Source: Fragilaria crotonensis (lineage: Eukaryota > Bacillariophyta > Fragilariophyceae > Fragilariales > Fragilariaceae). Taken from it: a DNA stretch of 62,388 nucleotides. Each line of letters opens with the position of its first letter. Position 1 is the stretch's first letter. The stretch covers positions 1 to 62,388 of the forward strand of contig JAKSYS010000354.1 in NCBI GenBank assembly GCA_022925895.1, given 5' to 3'. Positions 44,682 to 54,499 of this stretch are shown piece after piece. The notes beneath the pieces are model-generated. The model saw nothing but the letters and a program-made list of their open reading frames with translations, had not been told where the DNA came from and did no database searches. A program made the translations under genes and the position numbers.

Positions 44682-47600
44682 GCAAATTTGGATGCCCACT
44701 CTGTATATGGTTTTGTCTCAAGAACTGTGGAACTGTTGTGTGAGATGGATATAACAAAACAGGGGGCCACGACAGTGTTTCCAGAGACAAGGTGGTATGT
44801 TGGAGACCACTTCCACTCTCTCAACAGGGTTGACTCGTGTTCTTTAATTTCTTCTGTTGTGGATTGAACAACCAGTTGGTATCTCTCGTCCGGATCCTCG
44901 GGTGAGTCAACAACAACTACAAGAGCCAAACGACAGGGAAACTTCCCATGTTCCCCAAAGTCAATTATCATCCAGTCATGTATGGGACCATCGGACTGAT
45001 AGCAGGGATGACATCGAAAGGTGTGGACATCTCGTTTGTATTCAGTACAAAAGGTTATTGAGTCGGATTCCTTAAAGGAATCAAAAAGAAACTCAATCAA
45101 CTCCAGGGGAAGAGCAAGTAAATCACGGTGAGTTCTGGTGTCCCATTCAATTTTGTACTGAATTTGTTTACTCGATTTGAATCGATAAACACAGCCAAAT
45201 GTTGCTTGTCCGGTGCTCTGAAAGATTCCATTCCTTGTTGTTTCATCATCATGGTGGCTGTCGGGTACATCAGCATCACCATCTGGTTGCTCCCATATGC
45301 GCGTGTGTATGGTGTCGATCATGAAGGAGTACATTAAACGTTGGGCTGCCTGAAGTTCATATGCAGAACCCTCAATTCGCTTCTGTGCCCGTCTCCCAGG
45401 GTGCTTTGCAGCAGGAATTAGAAGTGATTCTGGACGCTGTGCACAAAGTTCACTGGAGAGCCAAACCGAGACATATCATCCACAATGTGTAACAACTCAT
45501 GGAATTTCGAAACTTCCATGCATCCTCGGCATTGCTTTTCTGTCCTTCCTTCCTTATGATGGTTCCCTTTTCTTACCCTTTTTCTTGTCATCCTCCTTTC
45601 CTCAACTTTCAAGGGAATGGACTGTTTGCACATATCCATGAAATTGCGAATGGAATCCTGATGTTTCTTCATTTCATTTGCAACATGTGCTGGATTTGTA
45701 GTCTCCCAGTAATGACTCTGGTTTAGCCAAGCATCGAAACAAAGGAGAGATTCAAGTACTTCAAGGACCTCAGGAACCTTCTTAGTTGTTCTTTCTCAAG
45801 ACATGTTTGGATCATTTGCCATCCTGCTTCATATTGGAAGAGGATGACAAACAAAAAACGAGGCCAACGCGTTCTGATGCAGTTATCTTTGTCAAATTTG
45901 TTACCCCATTGCTGAAATCTGTTGATGGATACTCCTTTCGGTAGGTTTGGCGATGAGACTTGTGAAATGCTATTGCAAGGTCATCAAAGGCAGCCTTCTT
46001 GGATGCTGGAAGACTGTCCAATATAAGTTTTGTTACTTTCTCGATGACACCTTTCGAAATGCATGCATTGTCTCCACAGGAGTGGCCCCAAAGATTCCAC
46101 GCTCAGGGTCAGCAAAGGCAATGTGTTCAAATGCATTTTCAAGTTTATGTTGAGACCATCGTTTCCTGAGATCATCATCATTACTCCTGGCAATGAAACC
46201 CATATCCGAGGCTACCAGGTATTTGCAATGGACATCACAGTTCTTCAGATCATCATAATTGACATCACAGCACCGATGAGGGCGTTGATTCCACTGGTGT
46301 GAACACCATACCGACCACACAGCATATCTCCTTCTTGCATATCTTGAATGATGAACAACACACATGTGACAATGTCGACACAGATTCTACCCTTTGGACC
46401 AATTGGCAAATGAACACCACACAGTTGTGGTGAACATTTCAAAGGTCTCCATACAGCATCCAGCTCCTTATGATAGATACGAATGGCATCGCCCATACGA
46501 AGTGTCTGCTTCTGAGCTGATGAGGACTTCCTCTTTGGGAGAAAGCCATGATAGCCCCATGCCTTGATACTCCTTCTGAATTTTTCTGTAAAAATGGCTG
46601 GAGTGAACATGTAGGGTTTAAGTGAAAAGCGATCATTCCTGTTACAGAGGTACGATCAATCCATTGGATGATTGGAACAAACAATTGCTTCTGAGGATCT
46701 GTGATTAATCGATCATACGCCTTGCGATAGACACTCCCGGACAGTGCCTCACCCAAAACATTGCTGCCTTTCAATTTGTGGTAGGGCTTCAGGGATCATT
46801 GATATCGATGGCAAGGTTTTCTGCAGTCATAATGCTTGGATTTTGCAGCAAACTTAGCAACTGTGAAGCGAAGTCAAAACAAATCACATCTGATGGAGAG
46901 CCATGATGTACATCCACTCTTCGTACAAAGGGAAGCAGTCTTTTCCCATTACGAACTGAGTTGATCAGGGCATCAACATTTTGGCACGCGAGAGTCCACC
47001 CACTGGGTTGTAAGAATAATTATCAGCAGATGCAGAGCGTGCCTCCAGGACTTGACCAAAAGTGTAGTCGGGTGCATTGGCATGGTCCAGGATTTTGAGG
47101 AGAGAAACAGTCCACTTCTGATCGGTAGTATACATGAAGTTTGAACGAAATGATGGGGCTTCCACATCTTCATCAAGTGCAGAATTCGTACAGGTAAGAA
47201 TGTTTGGGTCATCACTTAACATGGACAAATCATCACTTTTGTTGCAGTCCTCGATGTCCTCACAAGAAGTGCTTTCAACTTCCACACCATTGCCAGCCGG
47301 AAACTGCAGAAGGTTGTCTGTGCCATCAAAATCCATGTGGGGATCATTCACCATATGTCGCCTTAAAAGGGCAGGCCTCTTGTTACTTGTGCATGTGATA
47401 TTCCCATCCTCATGAAGACGGCGACGGTGTGAAGCAGAAGCCCCATGTGTTGCTGCATGGTGTGATTTCTTCACAATGAAATTATAACACCCGATGTTTC
47501 TATCAATATGCTGTGTATATGCTGCTTGATTGGAAAAGGGTTTCTTGTTGAAATTCAGGCAGAAGGGGTTTTGACAGAAGAGCAGGGGTGCCTTTGAGGA

Positions 47601-47744
47601 AGCAGACGAGACAACATTTTGAAGAGAAGGTTTTGAAGAAAGGGTTTTGAAGAGGACGAGTGAAGTGAAAATGAGGTGTTGAAATTGACAGGACACAGAT
47701 TCACTAAACAGAAGTTCGGGAAAGCGTGCATTCAAATTGTACAT
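44678..47744 (-). CDS. Plavaka/KDZ-type transposase, copy 2 (frameshifted)
   Basis: This is the same protein as the copy 1 transposase but with its C-terminus preserved (44,678-45,334: MIDTIHTRIWEQPDGDADVP, then WDTRTHRDLLALPLELIEFL and IHDWMIIDFGEHG). The N-terminal Cys/His region, the PIIQWIDRT block (about 46,660-46,690), VDIVTCVLFIIQDMQEGD, GIFGATPVETMHAFRK and TNLTKITASERVGLV are all present, split by one-base shifts at roughly 46,980, 46,800, 46,620, 46,450 and 45,700. Some shifts are absent from copy 1 and the reverse, so an intact ancestral frame of roughly 1,000 codons is likely. Its TAG stop overlaps the TAA stop of the protease gene on the other strand. Confidence 0.55.
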
Positions 47745-47969
47745 TTACTTTGTACATTTTTGGTGTATGTAAAAAATGAAGGGGGTGTGGTATGAATTCA
47801 AAATTTGAAAACCCTGCATGAATGTAGAACCTACATACCAACTCGGTACTTGGTATGAAATTCAAATGGTGGCAAAAAGACTATCCCACAAACAGGATTT
47901 TCAGTGTTCAAAATTTGGCGCACAATCGGAAAGTTTTTCACACAACAAGGAAGCACCACAAATACAACC

Positions 47970-49462
47970 ATGGCATCAATGGCACACCAAACAGCAGCAG
48001 GCATGACTGCCTTAAAGCCCAGCTCTAGGAAACAAAGGAGAGACTTCATAAGAGGCGTGAACGAGTGACCACAGATCCCAATGATCTGATTCAAAGTGAC
48101 AACGAGGAGGAGGAGGAGGAAGAAGTGCCACGGAAAATGGATGCAAAACTAGGACAGAAGCATGCATACGAAATCCACCATCCCTACCTTCAACTATTAA
48201 AGTCGGGAAATCAAGTGACAGCCAACTAACATCATCGGTTCCAGGGCTAAGCAGCATAGTGGACATGAGCATGACGGAAAATACAGAAGAGAATCAAATC
48301 AGTGTGATCAAGACTTGCATCAAAAAACACGTGTTCTCTATTTGGAAGTTCTATCAAAAGACTATCATTCTCATTTCAGTGAAGATGAGAAAACACTTTG
48401 TGGCTTTATCATGAAGCACACAAACATTCGAGGAACCGAAAACTGGTGGCTTGGGATGCGGAGAATAGTTGTAAAACACACACTGATCTTCGAACAATGC
48501 AATAAAAACATGCAAACGAAATTCAAAGGTGAGGAATTGAAGTGAGTGTACTTTGCCAAAGCCCGAGCATACTCACACTCACTTGCATTCAACATCAAAC
48601 ACCTTGCATCCAGAGGGATTCACTTCCAATTTAGGAACGTATGAACACAGCCTATACAGTGGAAGAGGAAGAAACCAGTTACCTCCTCAAGATGAGGGAT
48701 AATATCTGCTACTATGCCCAAATCATAGACACCTATGCCCCATGCATTGTCGGCAGCAGCAAGTGGAATAACACTATCAACATGGAGAACCACTGTGCAA
48801 CAACTGACAGAAAAGTATGGAGCAAGAAAATCCTGTCCATAAGTGATGAAGCATTCATTTTGCTGTGCCTGATCAACTATGGGAAGAGGTGGTTCATGGA
48901 ATTAGTTAAGACAGAGAAAATGGTAAGTTTATCCGAATGGTTTGTCACAGAACAAACAACAAGAAACTGACTTGTTTTGTTATCACTTGTTGGAAACAGC
49001 GAATTGGTACATGGACTGATGAGGACAACAACAACCTACCCGTAAGTTACACTATGATACTAAATGAAATGAAAAAACCACATCCTAACTTCTGACCAAT
49101 CTTTGCAATACCATGTTCGCAGCCACCACTTTACACATTCTCCAGGAACAAGGGTGCTCATGATAATGGGGAGGCTGTGGTTGGTCACAGGTGGAATGAG
49201 GAAATACGATGAATTATACATGGCCATCAAGAATGATAGAAAGAAATCAACCACCCCAACATTCAACCAGGAACTACTTAAAATGTTTCTGTCCAGAAGG
49301 AAAAAGGTCTGGCCGGGGTCAGGAAACAATTTGATGACAAGGGTAAGCCCACACAAGTGCATTGATGTATTTGACGAGGACTCTGATGAGGAGGATGATA
49401 ACTACTCCAGTCATCTTGCTCCTGAACTTGTCTACAGTGAAGTGAAAGTGGAGGCAGTTTAG
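47970..49462 (+). CDS. Transposon accessory gene, spliced, copy 2
   Basis: The counterpart of 20,722-22,224 in copy 1. It starts at MASMAHQTAAGMTALKPSSR, passes through an acidic run, then CGFIMKHTNIRGTENWW, MRDNICYYAQIIDTYAPCIVG and LLCLINYGKRWFMELVKTEKM. It then has two probable introns (GTAAGT at about 48,923 to AACAG near 49,000, and GTAAGT near 49,042 to CGCAG near 49,121). The last exon gives MRKYDELYMAIKNDRKKSTT and ends with an acidic tail. The frame is broken by several one-base indels. The family is unknown to me; linkage suggests a DNA- or nucleoprotein-binding helper. Confidence 0.5.
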
Positions 49463-49654
49463 AATAGATCAGACACTTAGTAATGAATAGTAGAATGGTT
49501 CATCAAAGCCACACGAATAGGCACAATTAAAACTAATCTCCAACAAAAGTTAAAATGAGCGACAATAACATCTATTATATGAACAATGTCAGCTCAGAAC
49601 TACTGAGGTGATTACTTCATACACACACACAGCAAACTTCTTCTTTTCGAATAT

Positions 49655-49885
49655 CTAATTCAGGAATTGAAATTCATGATCACAAATGAAGAAGTGGTAT
49701 AGTTCATATATTTAGAGTCCAAGAGTTCAGGAATCCCACCCGAGTGTTAGTAAAAATGAGTCAGTGAAATTCAGGAATTGAAATTTTGGAGCTCAGGAAT
49801 GCAAAGTATGAGCTCCTATGCAAGAGATGAAAAAGTTCAGGAAAAATAAATTTCAGAGTTCAGGAATACGAGGAAACCCGCTTCA
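49655..49885. repeat. Subterminal TTCAGGAAT repeats of copy 2
   Basis: The same six-word cluster as in copy 1, followed by a short palindrome (TTTTTACCTATATTTTAGGTAAAAA) about 100 bases before the right limit. Confidence 0.6.
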
Positions 49886-50022
49886 TACACATGATGTACA
49901 AGCTCTTTAGTCCTAAGTTTTTACCTATATTTTAGGTAAAAATTATGAACATAAAATTATCATATCAAAGATAATTGGTTTTTCATATCCAAGAGCCGAC
50001 TTGGTTTTGGCACCCTTAGATG

Positions 50023-50282
50023 TACTCGGAATGCAAATTTGGGTTTCAAAATTTTATAAACAAATCAATATAGCAATATACTCCGAGTATAGGTGAGCAT
50101 GCTCGTGGGCTGGTGGGAAATTTGAATCCAACCTGATTTGAATCTGTTGATATATTTTTCGATGAGGTCAAATGACTCTTTTTTTAAAGACAACCCCTTC
50201 CCAAAATGATGACGTTTCGGACGATTTTGATTGGTGCAAGTGCTTTATAAGCGCATTAATTCTAAGCGCATTAGGCACTCCC
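50023..50282. repeat. Outer MULE right end, 260 bp
   Basis: The active right terminus of the composite: 183 bp of subterminal sequence plus the 77-bp inverted repeat, followed by the target duplication. It contains the same putative transposase promoter as 40,539-40,798 but here no transposase follows it. Confidence 0.92.
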
Positions 50283-50291
50283 GACACAAAC
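50283..50291. other. Right target site duplication (GACACAAAC)
   Basis: An exact copy of the 9 bases at 32,790-32,798. Removing the element and one copy would leave a gap of only about 760 bases between the phosphoglucomutase start and the next gene. Confidence 0.93.
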
Positions 50292-50381
50292 TACAGCACT
50301 GGCTGCTTGCATGTCATCATCATCATCATCAGATAAATGTCAAAATCACAACTTTCAATAAACGTCTGATGTTATTGAATA

Positions 50382-51074
50382 ATGCAATGGAAACAACAAC
50401 CAAAACTTCTGATTGTACTTGCAATCATACTCTGCGTTGTGGTGGTGTTTCCTCTTCCTCTTCGTCATCGTCTTGGCAACAATATAATTGCTTTCTTTAC
50501 AAAGAACAACGATGATGCTAATTTTTGTGACAATGATACAACAGCTGGAATTCTTGAATATGAAAAGGATTCGTTTTGTCACAAGTTGCAGCAGCAGCAG
50601 GAGCAACAAAAACAATTACAACTGTCAGATATTGACAATGGGAATAATCATCTACAAGAACGACTGTCCTTGTCACCATCATTATCATTGCCACTGGATG
50701 CCACGTACGAAACATCGTTGTCCATTCCATGGATTGGAGACTATACAGTCCAAATGATGGTCCTTAGTGATCGTCATGCAACGTTGACTGTTGGTGGTGA
50801 CTACTCTCTTCAAGATGTCTTTCAATATCAGCTCCTGACTGTTGTCGAGAGCATTACAACTGCCGCCGCCCAGTCGCTCCAGGATAGCATGAAGCATCGC
50901 GCAAAGGATATTCAATTCTCAGTGGAGTTGTCAGAGTATCTCACGGGTATTTTGAAACACTTTACAGTTTCATTAGCTACAATACGATACAATCCAAGAG
51001 ACGAAATTGTTTCGGTCATGGTTTCGATGCTACACATCATTACATTTCCAGTTAAGCTATGGCGAACAAACTAA
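50382..51074 (+). CDS. Hypothetical signal-anchor protein, 230 codons
   Basis: An intact frame starting 91 bases after the transposon's target duplication. Residues 9-27 (LLIVLAIILCVVVVFPLPL) form a strong signal-anchor or uncleaved signal peptide. They are followed by a Gln-rich stretch (about 67-80) and a C-terminal region of amphipathic character (DYSLQDVFQYQLLTVVES, YLTGILKHFTVSLATIRY). I recognise no family. The arrangement suggests a type II membrane or secretory-pathway protein. The composite transposon now sits in its promoter, so expression may be altered. Confidence 0.6.
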   Translation: MQWKQQPKLLIVLAIILCVVVVFPLPLRHRLGNNIIAFFTKNNDDANFCDNDTTAGILEYEKDSFCHKLQQQQEQQKQLQLSDIDNGNNHLQERLSLSPSLSLPLDATYETSLSIPWIGDYTVQMMVLSDRHATLTVGGDYSLQDVFQYQLLTVVESITTAAAQSLQDSMKHRAKDIQFSVELSEYLTGILKHFTVSLATIRYNPRDEIVSVMVSMLHIITFPVKLWRTN

Positions 51075-51264
51075 ATAGTTGCAAGTAGTTATAGTTGTCA
51101 TGATATTACGATCATGAAGCCTCGTTTGGCCCTGTGTCATGTAGGTCTTCCTATGCATACCATGACCGTAAATCATGGAATACACCTGGCAGGTTTTCGT
51201 TCCCAAAGGCACATCGCGTATATGCATATATCTATATGCACATGGAATACACAACACCACACAC

Positions 51265-51672
51265 TTATCCATTTCCAGCGGCACTGACCCGAGGAATATC
51301 ATTGTGTTCTGTCAATTGACTCAATTTTTCATTGTACGCTTCGACACGTTCTCGGTGACTCTGTTTCGCAATCATTTCGAGTTCCTTGAGTTCACGTTCT
51401 TGTTTCTTTTTGTACGCAGCTCGCTCTGCCTGTGTCATTTCATCATATTCATCATCATCAGAAGTTTTGTTGTTATTGTTATTGTCGTGTTTGGGAATAC
51501 CGGCAGAATGCAGTGGTTCTACAGATGATTTTGAGGAATTTACGCCAGTACTACCAGATGAAACTTCGTGCTTGACCTTGTTCTTCTTGGCTGCCTTCTT
51601 CGTCTTCTTCTTCTTATCCCCCTTGAATGATAGAGCACCTCCTATAAAGGCTGCCGATGATGATGACACCAT
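51265..51672 (-). CDS. FAM32A: FAM32A-like spliceosomal protein
   Basis: A small basic protein of the FAM32A (DUF1754) family. In animals FAM32A is a step II splicing factor that reaches into the spliceosome catalytic centre, and its conserved C-terminus does the work. Here the N-terminus reads FIGGALSFKGDKKKKTKKAA, matching the family GG-LKLKGDKKKKKKK pattern; the middle is a charged, poorly conserved linker; and the C-terminus SHRERVEAYNEKLSQLTEHN then DIPRVS matches the family end almost position for position. The start at 51,672 (MVSSSSAAFIGG) puts the conserved N-terminus at the usual place; an upstream ATG at 51,705 would add 11 residues. Length about 135, slightly above the animal protein. 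No intron seen. Confidence 0.88.
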   Translation of the reverse strand: MVSSSSAAFIGGALSFKGDKKKKTKKAAKKNKVKHEVSSGSTGVNSSKSSVEPLHSAGIPKHDNNNNNKTSDDDEYDEMTQAERAAYKKKQERELKELEMIAKQSHRERVEAYNEKLSQLTEHNDIPRVSAAGNG

Positions 51673-52214
51673 GATATTTGTTGTGATGGACTGCTGATTC
51701 TGCACACAAGCACACTCACTGTGGTCGGAGCGTCGGAGGATGATGATGATGATGTAATAATGACAGAGTGTGGTAGTGTGGCATCAGTGGGAGTGTGGGA
51801 GTGCGAGAGAATTCTGAATCGAATGGGTCGTACCACTACTCCGAGTGCTTGTACAACTTCTCTACCTACCGGTAGTACGGAGTACGGGAGTACATTACAT
51901 GTACAGGTACCTGCATCCCGGTATACCGTAGTAAAGCACCTTGCGCAGAAATCATCTTCCCCTTCAAGTTACATATTCAACATTGTCGTCAGTCGTTCGT
52001 CGTCCATCTTGGAATTTGGATCCATTCCTTTGAAGAATGTGTCTATTATAAAATCATTGCATCGTTCCATATCGTTGACAAAGACGCCACACTAGACTAC
52101 ACACCTCAATAATCGATTGCACAATCAGGACAGGACGCGGGCACAATCCCAGATATATATACACACACTTCAAGTACTACTACTACTACTACTACAAGGA
52201 CAAGGCAAATAATA
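51673..52214. other. Divergent promoter region of FAM32A and TrmO
   Basis: About 540 bases between two divergently transcribed genes. It has GTAC words at 51,830-51,935 and a (TAC)7 tract at about 52,175-52,195 just before the TrmO ATG. No separate gene. Confidence 0.5.
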
Positions 52215-53894
52215 ATGTACATTTCATCTCATCGTTCCAATGTGATTACTCATCATACCATAACTCTTGTCGTTACGGCAACGACAGTTGCAGCAACAGC
52301 CATGACAGCGGCAGCTGTGGTGTATGCATCACATGTGAACCGCAAAATGTCAACACAATTGTCCACAACAACGATTTTACAAAAGGCACTGCGAGAATTG
52401 TGGAATCATGCAAGACAAGGGATTGTCCATCAACTTTATCAAATCATACGTGTACTGGATGGTACTATTGACACGGACTCGGGTACAGTTGGTGCTTCCA
52501 AAAGGAAGACGAAGAATGATCATGATGAACAACAGAACATTGTATCATTCCCCATTGGTGTGGTCCGGAGTATCTATCGATTATGTGTTGGAACACCTCG
52601 TCAAGGATTGTTGGCACCCCATGCCCGGGGAAGGATTGAATTGACATGTGAGAATGCGAATGACATGGTTGATGGATTGGAGGGATTCAGTCATATTTGG
52701 ATTGTCTTTTGGTTTCATTTGAATACCAACACCAAAAGTACATCCAGTTCGTCTAGTACGAACACAAACAACAGCAATAGCACGGCAAGACCACCGGCTG
52801 CGCCGTCGAAAATTGCACCGCCGGCGTTGGGAGGAAAAAAGGTGGGAGTTCTGGCCACGAGGTCGCCTCATCGGAGTAATCCAATCGGTATTACATTGTG
52901 CAAATTAGATTCCATCATGACAATTGGTGGTGGTCCCAAGGGAAAAGGTCAAACAACAACAAAGTCGGGTCAAAGGGTGATTTTGAATATTTCAGGACTG
53001 GATCTAGTGGATGGAACACCCGTGCTGGACATTAAACCGTATGTGCCAAACTACGATTCCATTGGTGATGAAGAATTGCGACTTCCACCTTGGGTCAGTG
53101 GTGGTCTTGAAACGAAACGACCAGTTCATATATCCAACGTTGCGAAACAAAATTTGATTGACATTTTGACGCAAGATCCGTTTTCCTTGGATTTTTATGG
53201 ACCCCACCGTGGTGATGGGTGCATTATGGACACTGCGACACGCGTCCAACTTTGCATCGAACAAGTCTTGGCCATGGATGTGCGATCGGCCTGGCAAACG
53301 AGCAAGGCTCGAAGTGGCAAGTCTCAAGCAGAACGAGCGCAACGTGTACGCAGCATCATGTCAACAGAATCCACTACATCGTATGCTACTGTCAGCAGCA
53401 AAGAGTCCGAAAGTGACAGCCATTTATGTTCTCAACAACTGGACAATTTGTTGATTCACTACAGTGTAGATCCACCAGAAGAAACGACACGGCAGACCTC
53501 GGAAGGCAGTGGTGCTGAAGATTCCGTGACTGTTCACTCCCTTCAATTGATATTGAAACCACGCGCCACCAATCGGGAGGAGCAACAGGCGGCTCGGCAA
53601 GCTGAAATAAGTTCCCCCACTTACAACTCCCCACACTCACGTTCCATGGCGACTTCTGCTTACATCAACAAAACACCATTGCCAAACAAAATTGACGGAG
53701 ACGCGCCTGCTTCGGTCGTTAATACACCATCAGCAGTGTCTCCATCACGTCGTCGCAACCTTCCGATTCCACGAGAATTAGGACTCATGCAGTCTTGTCT
53801 TGTGGTGGATGAAACTGATGCCCAGGAAAGTCCACAAAGCAATTCCGATTCCATGCCCGAAAGTGACACGGATGATATGGTCATTGTATCCTAG
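52215..53894 (+). CDS. TRMO: TrmO-like tRNA N6-methyltransferase with N-terminal membrane segment
   Basis: TrmO (TsaA/UPF0066) methylates N6 of threonylcarbamoyl-adenosine at position 37 of certain tRNAs using S-adenosylmethionine. The beta-barrel domain spans about residues 111-290: FPIGVVRSIYRL, PRQGLLAPHARGRIEL, LEGFSHIWIVFWFHLN, the signature SPHRSNPIGITLCKL, and LVDGTPVLDIKPYVPNYDS. A Ser/Asn/Pro insert (about 172-200) interrupts it. After the domain comes a second, less conserved block (PHRGDGCIMDTATRVQLCIE) and a long disordered tail. Residues 14-38 (HTITLVVTATTVAATAMTAA onward) are hydrophobic and could be a signal anchor or organelle leader, which is unusual for this enzyme. The frame is intact over 559 codons. 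A start at Met 45 would remove the membrane segment. Confidence 0.9.
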   Translation: MYISSHRSNVITHHTITLVVTATTVAATAMTAAAVVYASHVNRKMSTQLSTTTILQKALRELWNHARQGIVHQLYQIIRVLDGTIDTDSGTVGASKRKTKNDHDEQQNIVSFPIGVVRSIYRLCVGTPRQGLLAPHARGRIELTCENANDMVDGLEGFSHIWIVFWFHLNTNTKSTSSSSSTNTNNSNSTARPPAAPSKIAPPALGGKKVGVLATRSPHRSNPIGITLCKLDSIMTIGGGPKGKGQTTTKSGQRVILNISGLDLVDGTPVLDIKPYVPNYDSIGDEELRLPPWVSGGLETKRPVHISNVAKQNLIDILTQDPFSLDFYGPHRGDGCIMDTATRVQLCIEQVLAMDVRSAWQTSKARSGKSQAERAQRVRSIMSTESTTSYATVSSKESESDSHLCSQQLDNLLIHYSVDPPEETTRQTSEGSGAEDSVTVHSLQLILKPRATNREEQQAARQAEISSPTYNSPHSRSMATSAYINKTPLPNKIDGDAPASVVNTPSAVSPSRRRNLPIPRELGLMQSCLVVDETDAQESPQSNSDSMPESDTDDMVIVS

Positions 53895-54499
53895 ATCCTA
53901 GACAACCCATTTGTGTCAAAAAGTCTCAATTATCTACACAGAGATGCTCTGGATCGAGCGAGATATATGCACCTGCACCCTTTATCCCTCCCACAGATGT
54001 TCATGTATAAGAGATACGCGTTAAAATGTCCTTTTGGCTTTAGATTCCGGCAATGACGGATACACTTTTGTGGAGTCCGGTGAGAGTCCTGGTGTCGCGA
54101 CGAAGGCGTCACTGCATATCACACATACGGTACTTGTAACAGTTTATTGCAAGCCTCGTTTCTGTTCAAATATCTCAGAATATGTATGCAAAATCTGCGA
54201 TTGGGTGGAAGTGTTGCTCTGGCGAGCAGACGTCGGTAGAACGTCAACGACATCGATGTATGTCGACAAGGGATTCACAAAGTGTGTAAGAACGTATTCT
54301 TCTAACAGCAAGGCTTGGAAAAATGGAATGAAATAGTTATGCCGTACCAAAACAGATCCCAAGTTTTCCTTGTAGTGCGGAGAACATTTTTGGCAATCCA
54401 ACTTGCAAACAAGCATCGAGAGTTAACCTACACAAACGTTTATCACATCCACTTTTTAAGTGAACGAGTATCGATGTCATCTTTACATCAACTTATACC
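53895..54499. other. Spacer between convergent TrmO and DUF1399 genes
   Basis: No gene recognised in about 600 bases. It probably contains the two 3' untranslated regions. Confidence 0.45.

Larger units (their letters stand above)
41341..50022. mobile_element. Plavaka/KDZ-type DNA transposon, copy 2 (inside the MULE)
   Basis: It carries three genes: a plus-strand cysteine-protease gene, a minus-strand transposase whose stop overlaps the protease-gene stop, and a plus-strand spliced gene divergent from the transposase. Its sequence matches copy 1 (17,235-22,783) nearly base for base apart from small indels and the 3.15 kb missing from copy 1. It ends at TTAGATG, where the outer 260-bp MULE right end begins. 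The left limit is the point where homology to copy 1 starts; about 1 kb of coding-like sequence present left of copy 1 is absent here. Confidence 0.75.
32799..50282. mobile_element. Composite Mutator-like (MULE) transposon, 17.5 kb
   Basis: The element begins GGGAGTGCCTAATGCGCTTA and ends with its reverse complement. The 77-bp terminal repeats differ at one position, and a perfect 9-bp target duplication flanks the outermost ends. Inside are a hAT-like MITE, a tandem array, a cargo gene with a possible 2OG/Fe(II) oxygenase fold, and a MULE transposase. Next comes an internal second copy of the 260-bp right end (40,539-40,798), then host-like sequence, and a full Plavaka/KDZ-type element ending exactly at the outer right end. 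An 8.0-kb MULE (32,799-40,798) would be a normal size, but the duplication shows that the latest jump used the outer end and carried the extra 9.5 kb. Near-identical ends imply a recent move. Confidence 0.88.
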
